Assembly (NCBI GenBank): GCA_964396055.1
Contig: CAYNDV010000058.1
Span: forward strand, 1-25,594
Source: CAYJPV01 sp964396055
GTDB lineage: Bacteria > Acidobacteriota > Vicinamibacteria > Vicinamibacterales > JAKQTR01
DNA length: 25,594 bases
Direction: 5' to 3'
The stretch's first letter is position 1; the number at the start of each line of letters is the position of its first letter. Both the position numbers and the translations under genes were made by a program. Under the pieces are notes generated by a model, which was not told the origin of the DNA, ran no database searches, and saw nothing but the letters and a program-made list of their open reading frames with translations. This document shows positions 1 through 7,386 of this stretch, piece by piece.

Positions 1-489
1 ACGGGACTCGGCCGCGCCGTCTGGCGTCACGGGCCCGGACGACGACGCGGGCGTGGGGACCCGGTCGCGGACCTGCGGCGGCGGCGGCGCCATCGTCGTC
101 GCGGCCAGGGTGGCCCCGCCTGCCGGGGCAGCCGCCGGGGGCGCAGGGTGACTGGGCGCCATCCTGGGCCGATGCGCCGCCCGCAGGCGCCGCAATTCCA
201 CCCAGATATCATCGCCGCCCCGGGCAGCCACCAGCCGGAACACCTCGGCGGGCGTTCCGGGCAGGGTGATGTCCTTCTCGACCGCGCCCACTTCGCGCAG
301 CGTCCGGCCGTCCTCCGCGGACAGCAGGTCGCTCAGCACGTTGTGCATCGCCTCGACGCTCAGCGGTCGGTCGGACAGGTTGGCCGGCCCGATCCCGGTC
401 AGGACGTAGGGCCGCTCCCCGACGTGCATGACGAGGCCGTCCCCGTTGGCCTTCATCACGGCCGCGATGAGTGAGTCGATCAATGGCAC
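1..489 (-). CDS. Protein with PilT-N-like domain and proline-rich linker, 3' part missing
   Basis: The frame is open for 163 codons and runs off the window edge, so the C-terminus is missing. I chose the GTG at 489 because an in-frame stop lies at 514-516 and no other start lies between; a purine-rich stretch (GGGGAGCGGAAGAG) sits upstream. Residues 1 to about 105 form a compact domain (starts VPLIDSLIAAV, later VMHVGERPYVL, then RGGDDIWVELRR). The opening, with a short helix, a 'GERPYVL' hairpin and a later 'REVGAVEKDI' stretch, recalls the N-terminal PAS-like domain of PilT/GspE ATPases, but no ATPase motif is present in the visible part. From about residue 110 the sequence becomes Pro/Ala/Thr-rich, typical of a linker to a second domain beyond the window. 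The function is not known. The ORF is well supported, the PilT-N resemblance is tentative. Confidence 0.7.
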   Translation of the reverse strand, partial: MPLIDSLIAAVMKANGDGLVMHVGERPYVLTGIGPANLSDRPLSVEAMHNVLSDLLSAEDGRTLREVGAVEKDITLPGTPAEVFRLVAARGGDDIWVELRRLRAAHRPRMAPSHPAPPAAAPAGGATLAATTMAPPPPQVRDRVPTPASSSGPVTPDGAAESR

Positions 490-518
490 AGTCGTCGGGC
501 TCTTCCGCTCCCCTCACT

Positions 519-542
519 TGTCGGCCGGAAAGAGGCCCGACA
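519..542 (-). other. 24-nt hairpin between the unknown gene and the PilT-N-like gene
   Basis: Reading the minus strand, TGTCGG and CCGACA are inverted copies enclosing a further CC/GG pair with one bulged G and a seven-base loop. It sits about 30 nt after the stop of the 571-990 gene and before the GTG at 489. No T-run follows, so it is not a classical intrinsic terminator. It could be a processing or attenuation structure. Confidence 0.35.
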
Positions 543-570
543 TTAGCGGGAGGCGAAGACGGGACGAAAT

Positions 571-990
571 TCAGCCGGATCCAGCCATGTAGAGGCGGAT
601 CATCTCGACCACCTTGATCCCCCGGGTCTGGTAGGGCGCCACGAGACGCTCGGTGCGCAGGTACTGCAACATGCCGTCGTCGACGTAATCGGGCTCGCCG
701 ATGCCCTCGGCTGCGGCAAGCGACCGGGCGACGTCGGTCAGCGTCAGGACCGGCACCTCCACGCTGCGCGACCACGGAATCACGCCGAGGAGCGTGTGCG
801 GGACCCGCTGGCGCCCGGTCCGCGCACGCAGGTAGATCTCGTTGGCAATGAAGGCGTAGCCGGCTTCGGCCCGGCTGGCGGGCGCGTCCTCCACCCGGAG
901 GTAGTCGAGGCCGTCGATGCCCTTGAGCGCCTCGATCAGCAGCGGCGTGAACGACCCCTCGCCGGTCCACCCCGTGGTGTCGACGTTCAT
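571..990 (-). CDS. Uncharacterised 139-aa protein coupled to the HAD phosphatase
   Basis: I do not recognise this family. The start is the ATG at 988-990, which overlaps the TGA of the upstream HAD gene as ATGA; an upstream in-frame extension would lie inside that gene. The protein is soluble, with no signal peptide or membrane segment. It opens MNVDTTGWTGEGSFTPLLIE, contains an acidic core (RVEDAPASRAEAGYAFIANE), and ends with a helical MIRLYMAGSG tail. No catalytic motif or metal-binding cluster is visible. The overlap implies translational coupling to the HAD gene and probably to queD upstream, so its role may lie with that trio, but this is inference. A 24-nt hairpin follows its stop. Confidence 0.75.
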   Translation of the reverse strand: MNVDTTGWTGEGSFTPLLIEALKGIDGLDYLRVEDAPASRAEAGYAFIANEIYLRARTGRQRVPHTLLGVIPWSRSVEVPVLTLTDVARSLAAAEGIGEPDYVDDGMLQYLRTERLVAPYQTRGIKVVEMIRLYMAGSG

Positions 991-1643
991 CGCTGCGTCC
1001 CTCCCAGCAGGGCCGTCAGGTCTCCCGCCCGGTCGATCACGACATCGTCCGGCCGGATGGTGGACGGCGGGATACGACGGAATCCGAACCCGTAGCGTGC
1101 GAGGCAGGCGCGGACGCCCGCGGCCCGGGCCACTTCGAGGTCCATCACCGAGTCGCCGATCATCAGCGTGCCGTCTGGAGCGGCACCGGCCTGCGCCATG
1201 AGCCATCGCAGACCGGCAGGGTCCGGCTTGCGCGGCAGGGTCCCGTCGCCGAACACGGCCCACTCGAAGAAGCGGCCGAGTCCGGTGTGCGCCAGCAGGC
1301 TGCGAGTGGAGGCCTCGGGCTTGTTGGTGAGCAGCGCCAGGCGGTGCAACGGCTGCAGCGCCTCGAGCATGTCCACCACGCCGTCGTAGGGCGCCGTGTG
1401 GTCGAAGACGCGGCGTTCGTAGAAGGCCAGGTACCGTCCCAACGCCTCGGGCGGCGGCTCGGCCATCCCGACGGTGGCCAGGATCCGGGACACGAAGAGG
1501 GGCGCGCCCTCGCCGATCATGGCGGCCGCCTGTTCTTCGGTCAGGCGTGCGCCGCCGTACGCCTCGGCCAGGTCGCTGGCGGCCTCGGTGAGGTCGCGGA
1601 GCGTGTCCATCAGGGTGCCGTCGAAGTCGAAGGCGAGCAGCAC
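987..1643 (-). CDS. gph: HAD-superfamily hydrolase, phosphoglycolate phosphatase-like
   Basis: This is a 218-aa cytoplasmic HAD phosphatase of the Gph type, expected to dephosphorylate 2-phosphoglycolate or a similar small phosphoester with Mg2+. All four HAD motifs are present: motif I FDFDGTL (Asp6 nucleophile, Asp8 acid), motif II LLTNKP (Thr106), motif III PRKPDP (Lys139), and motif IV IGDSVMDLEVA (Asp164, Asp168). A helical cap lies at about residues 15-85. Length and order match Gph/PhnX-like enzymes. The start is GTG at 1643, four bases after the queD stop, and the end overlaps the next gene as ATGA, so the three genes look like one operon. The exact substrate cannot be read from sequence; a pyrophosphatase or another phosphosugar phosphatase is possible. 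Confidence 0.87.
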   Translation of the reverse strand: MLLAFDFDGTLMDTLRDLTEAASDLAEAYGGARLTEEQAAAMIGEGAPLFVSRILATVGMAEPPPEALGRYLAFYERRVFDHTAPYDGVVDMLEALQPLHRLALLTNKPEASTRSLLAHTGLGRFFEWAVFGDGTLPRKPDPAGLRWLMAQAGAAPDGTLMIGDSVMDLEVARAAGVRACLARYGFGFRRIPPSTIRPDDVVIDRAGDLTALLGGTQR

Positions 1644-1647
1644 GGCG

Positions 1648-2052
1648 TTACGGGCGGGCGTAGGTGGCGTAGGACGACGGCGTCTCCCAGACGCGGACGG
1701 CCTCCACCGGCAGGTTCTGGGACGCGGCGTACTCGAAGATGATGCGGGCGAGGAACTCCGCCGTCGGGTTGCTGTCGACGAGGAAGACGGGCTCGCCCAG
1801 ATCCTGCAGCGGCTTGACCAGCGGGTCGTCGCGCCGCAGGATCATCCGGTGGTCGATGGTCCGGTCGATCCAGCCCTTGACGATGCGCTTGATGTCGCTG
1901 AAATCGCATACCATGCAGCGGGCGTCCAGTTCGCCCGTGCGGACGTCGACCTCGACCACGGCGTTGTGGCCGTGCGGGTGCTTGCAGACGCCGTCGTAGT
2001 CGAGCAGGCGGTGCCCGTAGCAGAATTCGATGCGCTTGGTCGCCGAGTACAT
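1648..2052 (-). CDS. queD: 6-carboxy-5,6,7,8-tetrahydropterin synthase (QueD/PTPS family)
   Basis: The product (134 aa) belongs to the PTPS/QueD family, which converts 7,8-dihydroneopterin triphosphate to 6-carboxytetrahydropterin, the second step of queuosine (preQ0) synthesis. The zinc ligands are visible as His14 (CYGHRL) and His27/His29 (HPHGHN). Catalytic Cys23 precedes the HxH pair by four residues, as in E. coli QueD. VCDFSDIK, SNPTAEFLA and VWETPSSYA are the other family blocks. The length is normal or slightly long. The ATG at 2052 is preceded by GAGGGC. It diverges from queC with only 35 bp between, which supports a queuosine role over a biopterin one. queE and folE are not in the window. 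Confidence 0.9.
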   Translation of the reverse strand: MYSATKRIEFCYGHRLLDYDGVCKHPHGHNAVVEVDVRTGELDARCMVCDFSDIKRIVKGWIDRTIDHRMILRRDDPLVKPLQDLGEPVFLVDSNPTAEFLARIIFEYAASQNLPVEAVRVWETPSSYATYARP

Positions 2053-2087
2053 GCCCTCATTGTAAGCCGACGGGCTGGAGGTGGCGT

Positions 2088-2768
2088 ATGGCGGTATCGC
2101 TCGAGACCACGGCGGTCCTGTGTTCCGGCGGCCTGGACAGCGTCGTGCTGGCCGCCCGGGAGGCGCGGGCCGCGTCCGTGCTGCCGTTGTACGTGAGCGT
2201 CGGGCTGGCGTGGGAGGCGGCCGAACGGCGGGCGCTCGAGCGTCTGGCGGCCACCCCGGCGTTCTCGGGGCGCATCAGGCCGCCGGTCCCGCTCGACGTC
2301 ACGATGCGCGACGTCTACCGGCCGACGCACTGGGCGCTCACCGGCACGCCGCCGGCCTACGACACGCCGGACGAGGACGTGTATCTGGCGGGCCGCAACG
2401 TCATCCTGCTCGCGAAGGCCGGCGTGTACTGCGCGGGCGCGGGCATCCACCGCCTGGCCATCGGCCCGCTGGCGGGCAACCCGTTTCCGGACGCCACGCC
2501 GGCGTTCTTCGAGGCGATGGCGCGGGCGCTGTCGCTGGGCCTCGCCCACCCGATGGAGATCGTGGCGCCGTTTGTCGCCTGCGAGAAGTCGGACGTGATC
2601 AGGCTGGGGGTCTCACTGGGGGTGCCGCTGGAGCTGTCGCTGTCGTGCATGAACCCCACGGGCGACCTGCACTGCGGGCTGTGCAGCAAGTGCCGGGAGC
2701 GCCGTGACGCCTTCGCCGAGGCCGGCGTCGAGGACCGCACCATCTACGCCAGTCCGTCGCCCCGCTGA
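2088..2768 (+). CDS. queC: 7-cyano-7-deazaguanine synthase (QueC)
   Basis: The product (226 aa) is an ATP-dependent N-type PP-loop enzyme converting 7-carboxy-7-deazaguanine to preQ0, the precursor of queuosine in tRNA. The PP-loop is CSGGLDS at residues 12-18. The C-terminal zinc site has Cys187, Cys196, Cys199 and Cys202 (SCMNP, then HCGLCSKC), matching the spacing of the E. coli enzyme. YLAGRNVILL stands where most QueC have VPGRN. The stretch GPLAGNPFPDATPAFFEAM replaces the usual TGVxxxDxSGYPDCR region, so this is a distinct QueC subgroup. The start ATG has GGAGG six bases upstream. It is divergent from queD and ends three bases before the convergent DUF4097 gene stop. Confidence 0.88.
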   Translation: MAVSLETTAVLCSGGLDSVVLAAREARAASVLPLYVSVGLAWEAAERRALERLAATPAFSGRIRPPVPLDVTMRDVYRPTHWALTGTPPAYDTPDEDVYLAGRNVILLAKAGVYCAGAGIHRLAIGPLAGNPFPDATPAFFEAMARALSLGLAHPMEIVAPFVACEKSDVIRLGVSLGVPLELSLSCMNPTGDLHCGLCSKCRERRDAFAEAGVEDRTIYASPSPR

Positions 2769-2771
2769 GCG

Positions 2772-3698
2772 TCACCAGACCTGGACGGTGATGGACCCGT
2801 CGCCCGAGCGGAGCTTCAGCGTCCGGCCCCCGGCGCCGATGGTGCCGTGCGCCGAGCGGCGCGCGCGGCGGCCGGCCCGATCCTCGTCGCCCGAACCCCG
2901 GTCCTCGTCCTTCGTGAGCCCTTCGACGTAGACGCGCCCGTCACCGCTCTCGGCGTCGACGAGGGCCGCAAAGCCCTTCGGCAGCTCCGCGCGGATGCTG
3001 CCGTCGCCGGTCGTGAGCAGCCAGTCAGCGGCCATGCCGCTGCCGTCGCGGGCCCGCAGCTGGATCGATCCGTCGTTCGTATCGATGCGGACGCCCTTGA
3101 GGGCGCCATCGAGCACCACGCTGCCGTCGCCGGTCTCGGCGTCGACCGTGCCTTCGAGATCGTCCCCACGGATCGATCCGTCGCCCGTGCGGACGGTCAC
3201 CGCACCCTTCACCTCGTCGAGCTTGACGCTGCCATCCTCGGTGCGGAGATCGAAGGTGCCGCTCACGCGGCGCACCTGCACCGAGCCGTCGCCGCTGCGC
3301 ACGACGAGATCCGCCTGCAGCGGCACCGATGCGATGATGCTGGCGCCGGGCGACGACCGCCAGTGACCGTCGGTGGAGAGGCCGGTCGGGCGCGGGATGT
3401 CGATGGTGATGACGCCGCCCTGCTGTTTCGCCTCGACCTTGATGGTGTCGGTGACGGCCTGGTCGGGGCCGAACTTCTCGATCTCGATCAGGACCTCGGG
3501 CCGGTCCCAGCCGCGGATCTCCACCGACCCGTCGAAGGTCGCCAGGTTCACGCGCGCGGCGCCCGCCACGGCGAACGTCTTCTCTTCCCGCACCCGGTAC
3601 TCGTGCGCACCGAGCGTGATGTCGCAGGCAGCGGCGCCGACGGCCAGGACCGTGACGGCGGCGGCGCGGGTAATGGTGACGAGGCCGAATCGGGACAT
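2772..3698 (-). CDS. DUF4097-family beta-repeat lipoprotein
   Basis: The product (308 aa) opens with a signal peptide and a plausible lipobox ending in Cys25 (LAVGAAAC), so it is probably lipidated and exported. The rest is a right-handed beta repeat of the DUF4097 type: the signature SGDGS, TEDGS, TGDGS, TNDGS recurs about every 20 residues between residues about 45 and 308, ending RSGDGSITVQVW. One turn is interrupted near residues 265-290 by a charged segment (KDEDRGSGDEDRAGRR). Such proteins are thought to be surface or periplasmic adhesin-like shells; no enzyme activity is known. The ATG at 3698 follows GGAGGGGG. It lies 68 bp downstream of the deoxyhypusine-synthase-like gene on the same strand; a longer frame upstream is a shadow of that gene. 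Confidence 0.85.
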   Translation of the reverse strand: MSRFGLVTITRAAAVTVLAVGAAACDITLGAHEYRVREEKTFAVAGAARVNLATFDGSVEIRGWDRPEVLIEIEKFGPDQAVTDTIKVEAKQQGGVITIDIPRPTGLSTDGHWRSSPGASIIASVPLQADLVVRSGDGSVQVRRVSGTFDLRTEDGSVKLDEVKGAVTVRTGDGSIRGDDLEGTVDAETGDGSVVLDGALKGVRIDTNDGSIQLRARDGSGMAADWLLTTGDGSIRAELPKGFAALVDAESGDGRVYVEGLTKDEDRGSGDEDRAGRRARRSAHGTIGAGGRTLKLRSGDGSITVQVW

Positions 3699-3766
3699 GG
3701 AACCCCCTCCACCCAGCATTGGACGGAAGGGGCCGGTGATTGGTTCAACCGGATGCGCGCCGGCGC

Positions 3767-4882
3767 CTACCGGTCCAGGCGGGCAGCGGCCTGCGCGCGC
3801 AGGTCCGCGACCAGCGCCTCGCGCCTGTGGTAGAGCTCCTTGCGCGGACGCCGGCCCGTGGGCGCGCCGACAGCGTACTCGCAGAAGAGCGGGAACGCGA
3901 TGGTGGAGTCGCAGTAGGACACCACGGTGTCGGGCAGCACGCCGGGATTCACCTTGCCCCAGCTGACGGCCTCCGACGGCGTCGCCCCCGACAGCCCGCC
4001 CCACACCACCTGGTCGGTGGTGAACTGGATGAAGTAATCGTTGCCGCCCTTGGGGATCTTGTAGACCTCCCACAAGGTGGGCTGGCCCTGCAGGTAGAAG
4101 TTCTTGGGCGACCCGCCGCCGAGGATCACCGCGCCGTTCTTCTTCCCGGCCAGGATGATGGCGCACACCTCGTTGACGTCGCGGTTCGGATCCACCATGG
4201 CCGTGCCGCCGTTCATCAGCTCGTGGAACGCGACGTTCATCCCGATCGAGCTGTCGCCGGGCGACGAGGTGTAGATGGGCACGCCGAGCGCCGCCGCGCG
4301 GGCCACCACCGAATGCTCCTCGCAGCCCGGGAACGTCGTCATCAGGTCGCGGCCCAGCCGGTAGTGCAGCTCGGAGGACGACACGGGCGCGTCCCACGAC
4401 TCGCGGGCGAGGAAGTCCCGCACGTAGGCATCGGTTTCGAGCAGGACCTGGGCCGGGAAGAGCACGTCGTAGATGCGGATCACGCCTTCGTCGTAGAGCT
4501 CGACGTCGTTGACGAACGGCGTGCCCCGATGCAGCGTGAAGTTCAGGGCGTAGTGCAGGTCGTGGTAGAGGTTCGCCCCGGTGCTGATCACGAAGTCCAC
4601 CAGGCCGCGGTCCATCAGTTCGATGATGCAGCCGCCCAGCCCGGCGGGCGTCAGCGCGCCGGCGACGGTCAGGCCGATGGTCGTGTCGTTGTCGGGCGCC
4701 AGCATCTTCTCCGAGTAGATCCGGCAGGCCTCGGAGAGCCGCGCCGCGTTGAAGGCCTGGAACCCCTCGTCGATGAGGTGCCGGATCTCGGCGCCCCCGC
4801 GCGGCCGATAGTAGCGGATGGGCTTGCCGGTCAGGTACTTGCTGGCGGGGTGCTGGGGCGAACCGGGTGAACGATGCGGCAC
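3767..4882 (-). CDS. Deoxyhypusine synthase-like protein
   Basis: This 371-aa protein belongs to the deoxyhypusine synthase family. In eukaryotes and archaea the enzyme transfers the aminobutyl group of spermidine to a lysine of eIF5A via an enzyme-imine. The catalytic block is recognisable: ILGGGSPKNFY places Lys260 where the imine-forming lysine of DHS (GGGVVKHH) lies, and SGATPSEAVSWGK plus the following FPLF match the C-terminal DHS motif. ISTGANLYHDLHY and SSPGDSSIGMN are also typical. GTG at 4882 is chosen because GGAGGAG lies just upstream; the frame stays open further 5' without another good ribosome site. Bacteria lack eIF5A, so the acceptor is probably a free polyamine (homospermidine or a related compound); this is inference. 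Confidence 0.88.
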   Translation of the reverse strand: MPHRSPGSPQHPASKYLTGKPIRYYRPRGGAEIRHLIDEGFQAFNAARLSEACRIYSEKMLAPDNDTTIGLTVAGALTPAGLGGCIIELMDRGLVDFVISTGANLYHDLHYALNFTLHRGTPFVNDVELYDEGVIRIYDVLFPAQVLLETDAYVRDFLARESWDAPVSSSELHYRLGRDLMTTFPGCEEHSVVARAAALGVPIYTSSPGDSSIGMNVAFHELMNGGTAMVDPNRDVNEVCAIILAGKKNGAVILGGGSPKNFYLQGQPTLWEVYKIPKGGNDYFIQFTTDQVVWGGLSGATPSEAVSWGKVNPGVLPDTVVSYCDSTIAFPLFCEYAVGAPTGRRPRKELYHRREALVADLRAQAAARLDR

Positions 4883-4973
4883 GGACGTCTCCTCCGGGTA
4901 ACGGGGCCCGCGGGCCTGGGCACCCGGTAGATTAGCACCGTTTGACCTTGACACCGGGGTTGCCGGCACGCGA

Positions 4974-5429
4974 ATGTACCCGGCCATGGACCCTAATGGA
5001 TGGGCCACCGCCGGCGCCTTCGCCGCCGGCGCGGTGGCCGTCATCGTGCTCGGGGCGGCGTTGCTCGTCTGGTACAAGGGCCGGCCCTTCGCGACGGGCA
5101 CCGTCTTCCGGGCCAGCCGGCTCAGCGCCGGCAACCGCCTGCTGCCGACCCAGGTGGCCATCACGCCGACCAACGTCGTGCACTACACGCCGCAGTGGTT
5201 CGGGCGCTACGAGCACTCGATCCACATGGCTCACGTCGCGTCGGTCGGGATCGACACGCACCTGATCTTCTCCGACGTGCTGATCGAGACGACAGGCGGC
5301 GCCTCGCCGATCCACTGCAAGGGGCACTACAAGTCCCATGCGGTCGAGATGAAGGCCCTCATCGAGCGGTACCAGACGGCGTACTACGCGGCCCAGACCC
5401 CCGCGCCGCCGGCCGTGCCGCCGCGGTGA
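4974..5429 (+). CDS. Small single-pass membrane protein, possibly PH-like fold
   Basis: The product (151 aa) has a short N-terminus, one transmembrane helix at about residues 12-33 (GAFAAGAVAVIVLGAALLVW), then a soluble domain of alternating short strands (TGTVFRAS, VAITPTNVVHYTPQWFGRYEHSIHMAHVASVGID, VLIETTGG) and a C-terminal helix ending in a Pro/Ala tail. The strand pattern with a closing helix looks like a bacterial PH-like (bPH) domain on a membrane anchor, but I cannot place it in a family with certainty. The ATG at 4986 is an alternative start. It lies 19 bp upstream of the c-di-GMP signalling gene on the same strand and is probably co-transcribed. The 91-bp gap to the divergent DHS-like gene holds no convincing promoter. 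Confidence 0.72.
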   Translation: MYPAMDPNGWATAGAFAAGAVAVIVLGAALLVWYKGRPFATGTVFRASRLSAGNRLLPTQVAITPTNVVHYTPQWFGRYEHSIHMAHVASVGIDTHLIFSDVLIETTGGASPIHCKGHYKSHAVEMKALIERYQTAYYAAQTPAPPAVPPR

Positions 5430-5448
5430 ACGGAGGGCTGCCACGGCC

Positions 5449-7386
5449 GTGAACACCGACTCGCGCGCGTGGTTGTGGACGATCGTGGCCGGCGGCGCGG
5501 TGCTGAGCCTCGCGGCCGCCTGGTACAGCCCGCAGGCGTGGCCCCACGCCATCGCCCTGGTGCCGGTGCTGGCCGCGGCCGTCATCGCGCTGTGGCTCGC
5601 CTTCCGCGCCCAGCAGCGCGCGGCGGCCACCATCGAGGCCCAGCGCCGCGAACTGGAGTTCTCGGCCAGCCTGCGCCTGCAGATCATCGAGGCCCTGTCC
5701 CTCGCCATCGACGCACGCCACCGATCAACCTCGTCGGTGCGGCGCGAGCAGTTCTATGCGGCTGAGCTCGCACGGGCGTTCGGCCTGCCCCCGGAGGAGG
5801 TGGAGGGTGTACGGACCGCCGCCCTGCTGCACGACGTCGGCAAGCTGGCGGTGCCGGATCACATCCTGACGAAGGCCGGCCCGCTCTCGCCGGACGAGCA
5901 GGGCAAGGTGCGCATCCACCCCCAGATCGGCGCCGGCATCATCGCCGCCGTCCCGTTCCCCTACCCGGTGGCGTCCCTCGTCCTGTGCCACCACGAGCGA
6001 TGGGACGGCACGGGGTATCCGCGCGGCCTCAAGGGCCAGGACATCCCGCTGGGGGCCCGCATCCTCGCGTGCGTGGATCAGTACGAAGCCCTCACCGCCG
6101 ACCGCCCGTTCCACCGTGCCCTGCCGGGCCGGGATGCCCTCGACGTGCTGTGGAGCGAGGCCGGAAAGGCGCTCGACCCAGTCGTGGTCGCGCGCTTCGC
6201 GGAATTGCTCCCCACGCTGCCCGGCGCGGCCGTCGACGGCCGCGGGGCGGCCCCGCCCGGGCCGGCCGACGCCCCGAGCCTGCCCGGCGCCGCCACGCCT
6301 GACGGCGTGCTGCACGACATCGCCCGGGCCAATACCGAGATTCACGGCCTCTACGAGGTCTCCCGCGCGATCGGCACCACACTCGGCGTCACCGACTCGA
6401 TGAGCGTCATCGCCGCCAAGCTGAGCCACGTTGTCCCCTTCGACGCCTGCGCCCTGTTCATGCACGATCGCCGATCGGGGGTGGTGCGGTGCCGCTTCGC
6501 CGCCGGCACGTCCGCCGAACAGCTGCGCCAGCTCGCGGTGCCGGCCGGGCAGGGCGTGGCAGGCGCGGTGGTGGCCACGCGCGAAGCGGCTGTCAACGCC
6601 GACCCGTCCGCCGACGCGTCCGCGTCCGGTGTCGCGGGCGAGCCCCTGCCGTTCGCCTCGATGCTGGCCCACCCGTTGATCGTCGGCGACACCGTCGTCG
6701 GCGCCCTCGCCCTCTACCGCGCAGCCGCGCAGGCGTTTGAAGACGACGACCGGCGGCTGGTGAGCGTGGTGTCCGATCAGGCCGCAGCCGCCCTCGCCAA
6801 CGCCGTGGTGTTCGAGCAGACGCAGGTGGACTCGGTCACCGACGCGCTCACCGGGCTGCCCAACATCCGGCTGCTCTTCGTCCACCTCACGCGCGAGCTC
6901 GCCCGCGCCGGCCGCCTGGACTCGGCCGTGTCGGTGCTGCTGCTCGACCTCGACAACCTCAAGACGATCAACGACACGTTCGGCCACACCACCGGCGACC
7001 AGGCCATCTGCCGAGTGGCGGACGCCCTGGCCGGCGCGATCCGCCCCTACGACCTGTGTGTCCGCTACGGCGGCGACGAGTTCATCGTGGTCCTGCCGGG
7101 CTGCGGGCGCGCCGAGGCCGAGGCCAAGCTGCTCGAACTGCAGCAGACCGTGGATGCCATCGTGTTCGAGGTGCGGGGCCGCCAGCGCGTGCGCCTGGCG
7201 ATCAGCGGCGGGGCCGCCGTCTTCCCCCAGGACGGCCGCGCCTACGAGGCCCTCATCGCGGTGGCCGACCGGCAGATGTACCTGAACAAGGCCGCCCGCA
7301 AGCACCCGGCCGGCGAGCGGCCGAGGCTGCGTGCGGGCGCGATTTCCGACATCGAACTCGATCGCGCAGCCGCGGGGGTGCTCTAG
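5449..7386 (+). CDS. Membrane-bound HD-GYP / GAF / GGDEF c-di-GMP signalling protein
   Basis: This 645-aa protein combines both arms of c-di-GMP turnover. Two transmembrane segments lie at about residues 8-26 and 32-52, followed by a short coiled helix. The HD-GYP domain spans about 75-255: HDVGK (His128-Asp129), HHERWDGTGYP (181-191) and ACVDQYEALTADRP are intact. A Pro/Ala linker leads to a GAF-like domain (about 295-455), then a GGDEF domain (about 460-625) with DALTGLPN, LLLDLDNLKTIND, an intact GGDEF at 541-545 and an inhibitory-site RxxD (RPYD, 532-535) five residues before it. The early helix of the HD-GYP domain reads RSTSSVRREQFYA and lacks the usual metal-binding His. The cyclase half looks active; the phosphodiesterase half is less certain. 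GTG start at 5449 with GGAGGG upstream. Confidence 0.93.
   Translation: MNTDSRAWLWTIVAGGAVLSLAAAWYSPQAWPHAIALVPVLAAAVIALWLAFRAQQRAAATIEAQRRELEFSASLRLQIIEALSLAIDARHRSTSSVRREQFYAAELARAFGLPPEEVEGVRTAALLHDVGKLAVPDHILTKAGPLSPDEQGKVRIHPQIGAGIIAAVPFPYPVASLVLCHHERWDGTGYPRGLKGQDIPLGARILACVDQYEALTADRPFHRALPGRDALDVLWSEAGKALDPVVVARFAELLPTLPGAAVDGRGAAPPGPADAPSLPGAATPDGVLHDIARANTEIHGLYEVSRAIGTTLGVTDSMSVIAAKLSHVVPFDACALFMHDRRSGVVRCRFAAGTSAEQLRQLAVPAGQGVAGAVVATREAAVNADPSADASASGVAGEPLPFASMLAHPLIVGDTVVGALALYRAAAQAFEDDDRRLVSVVSDQAAAALANAVVFEQTQVDSVTDALTGLPNIRLLFVHLTRELARAGRLDSAVSVLLLDLDNLKTINDTFGHTTGDQAICRVADALAGAIRPYDLCVRYGGDEFIVVLPGCGRAEAEAKLLELQQTVDAIVFEVRGRQRVRLAISGGAAVFPQDGRAYEALIAVADRQMYLNKAARKHPAGERPRLRAGAISDIELDRAAAGVL

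Noticed and set aside
1648..2768. queC/queD plus the DGQHR gene as a deazaguanine-in-DNA (Dpd) system
   Set aside because: The genes are 22 kb apart with many housekeeping genes between, and no dpdA-like transglycosylase is visible. tRNA queuosine synthesis explains queC/queD.
3740..3770. Palindrome GGCGCCGGCGC after the DHS-like stop as a terminator
   Set aside because: Such palindromes are expected at this base composition; there is no T-run and no loop of usual size.
2772..4397. 541-codon minus-strand frame covering the DUF4097 gene and most of the DHS-like gene
   Set aside because: Upstream of 3698 the frame reads as Arg/Gly-rich nonsense inside the well-recognised DHS-like gene; a strong ribosome site and signal peptide mark the start at 3698.
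4883..4973. Promoter at TTGACC/TTGACA near 4941-4952 for the small membrane protein
   Set aside because: Good -35 sequences, but nothing resembling a -10 at the right distance.
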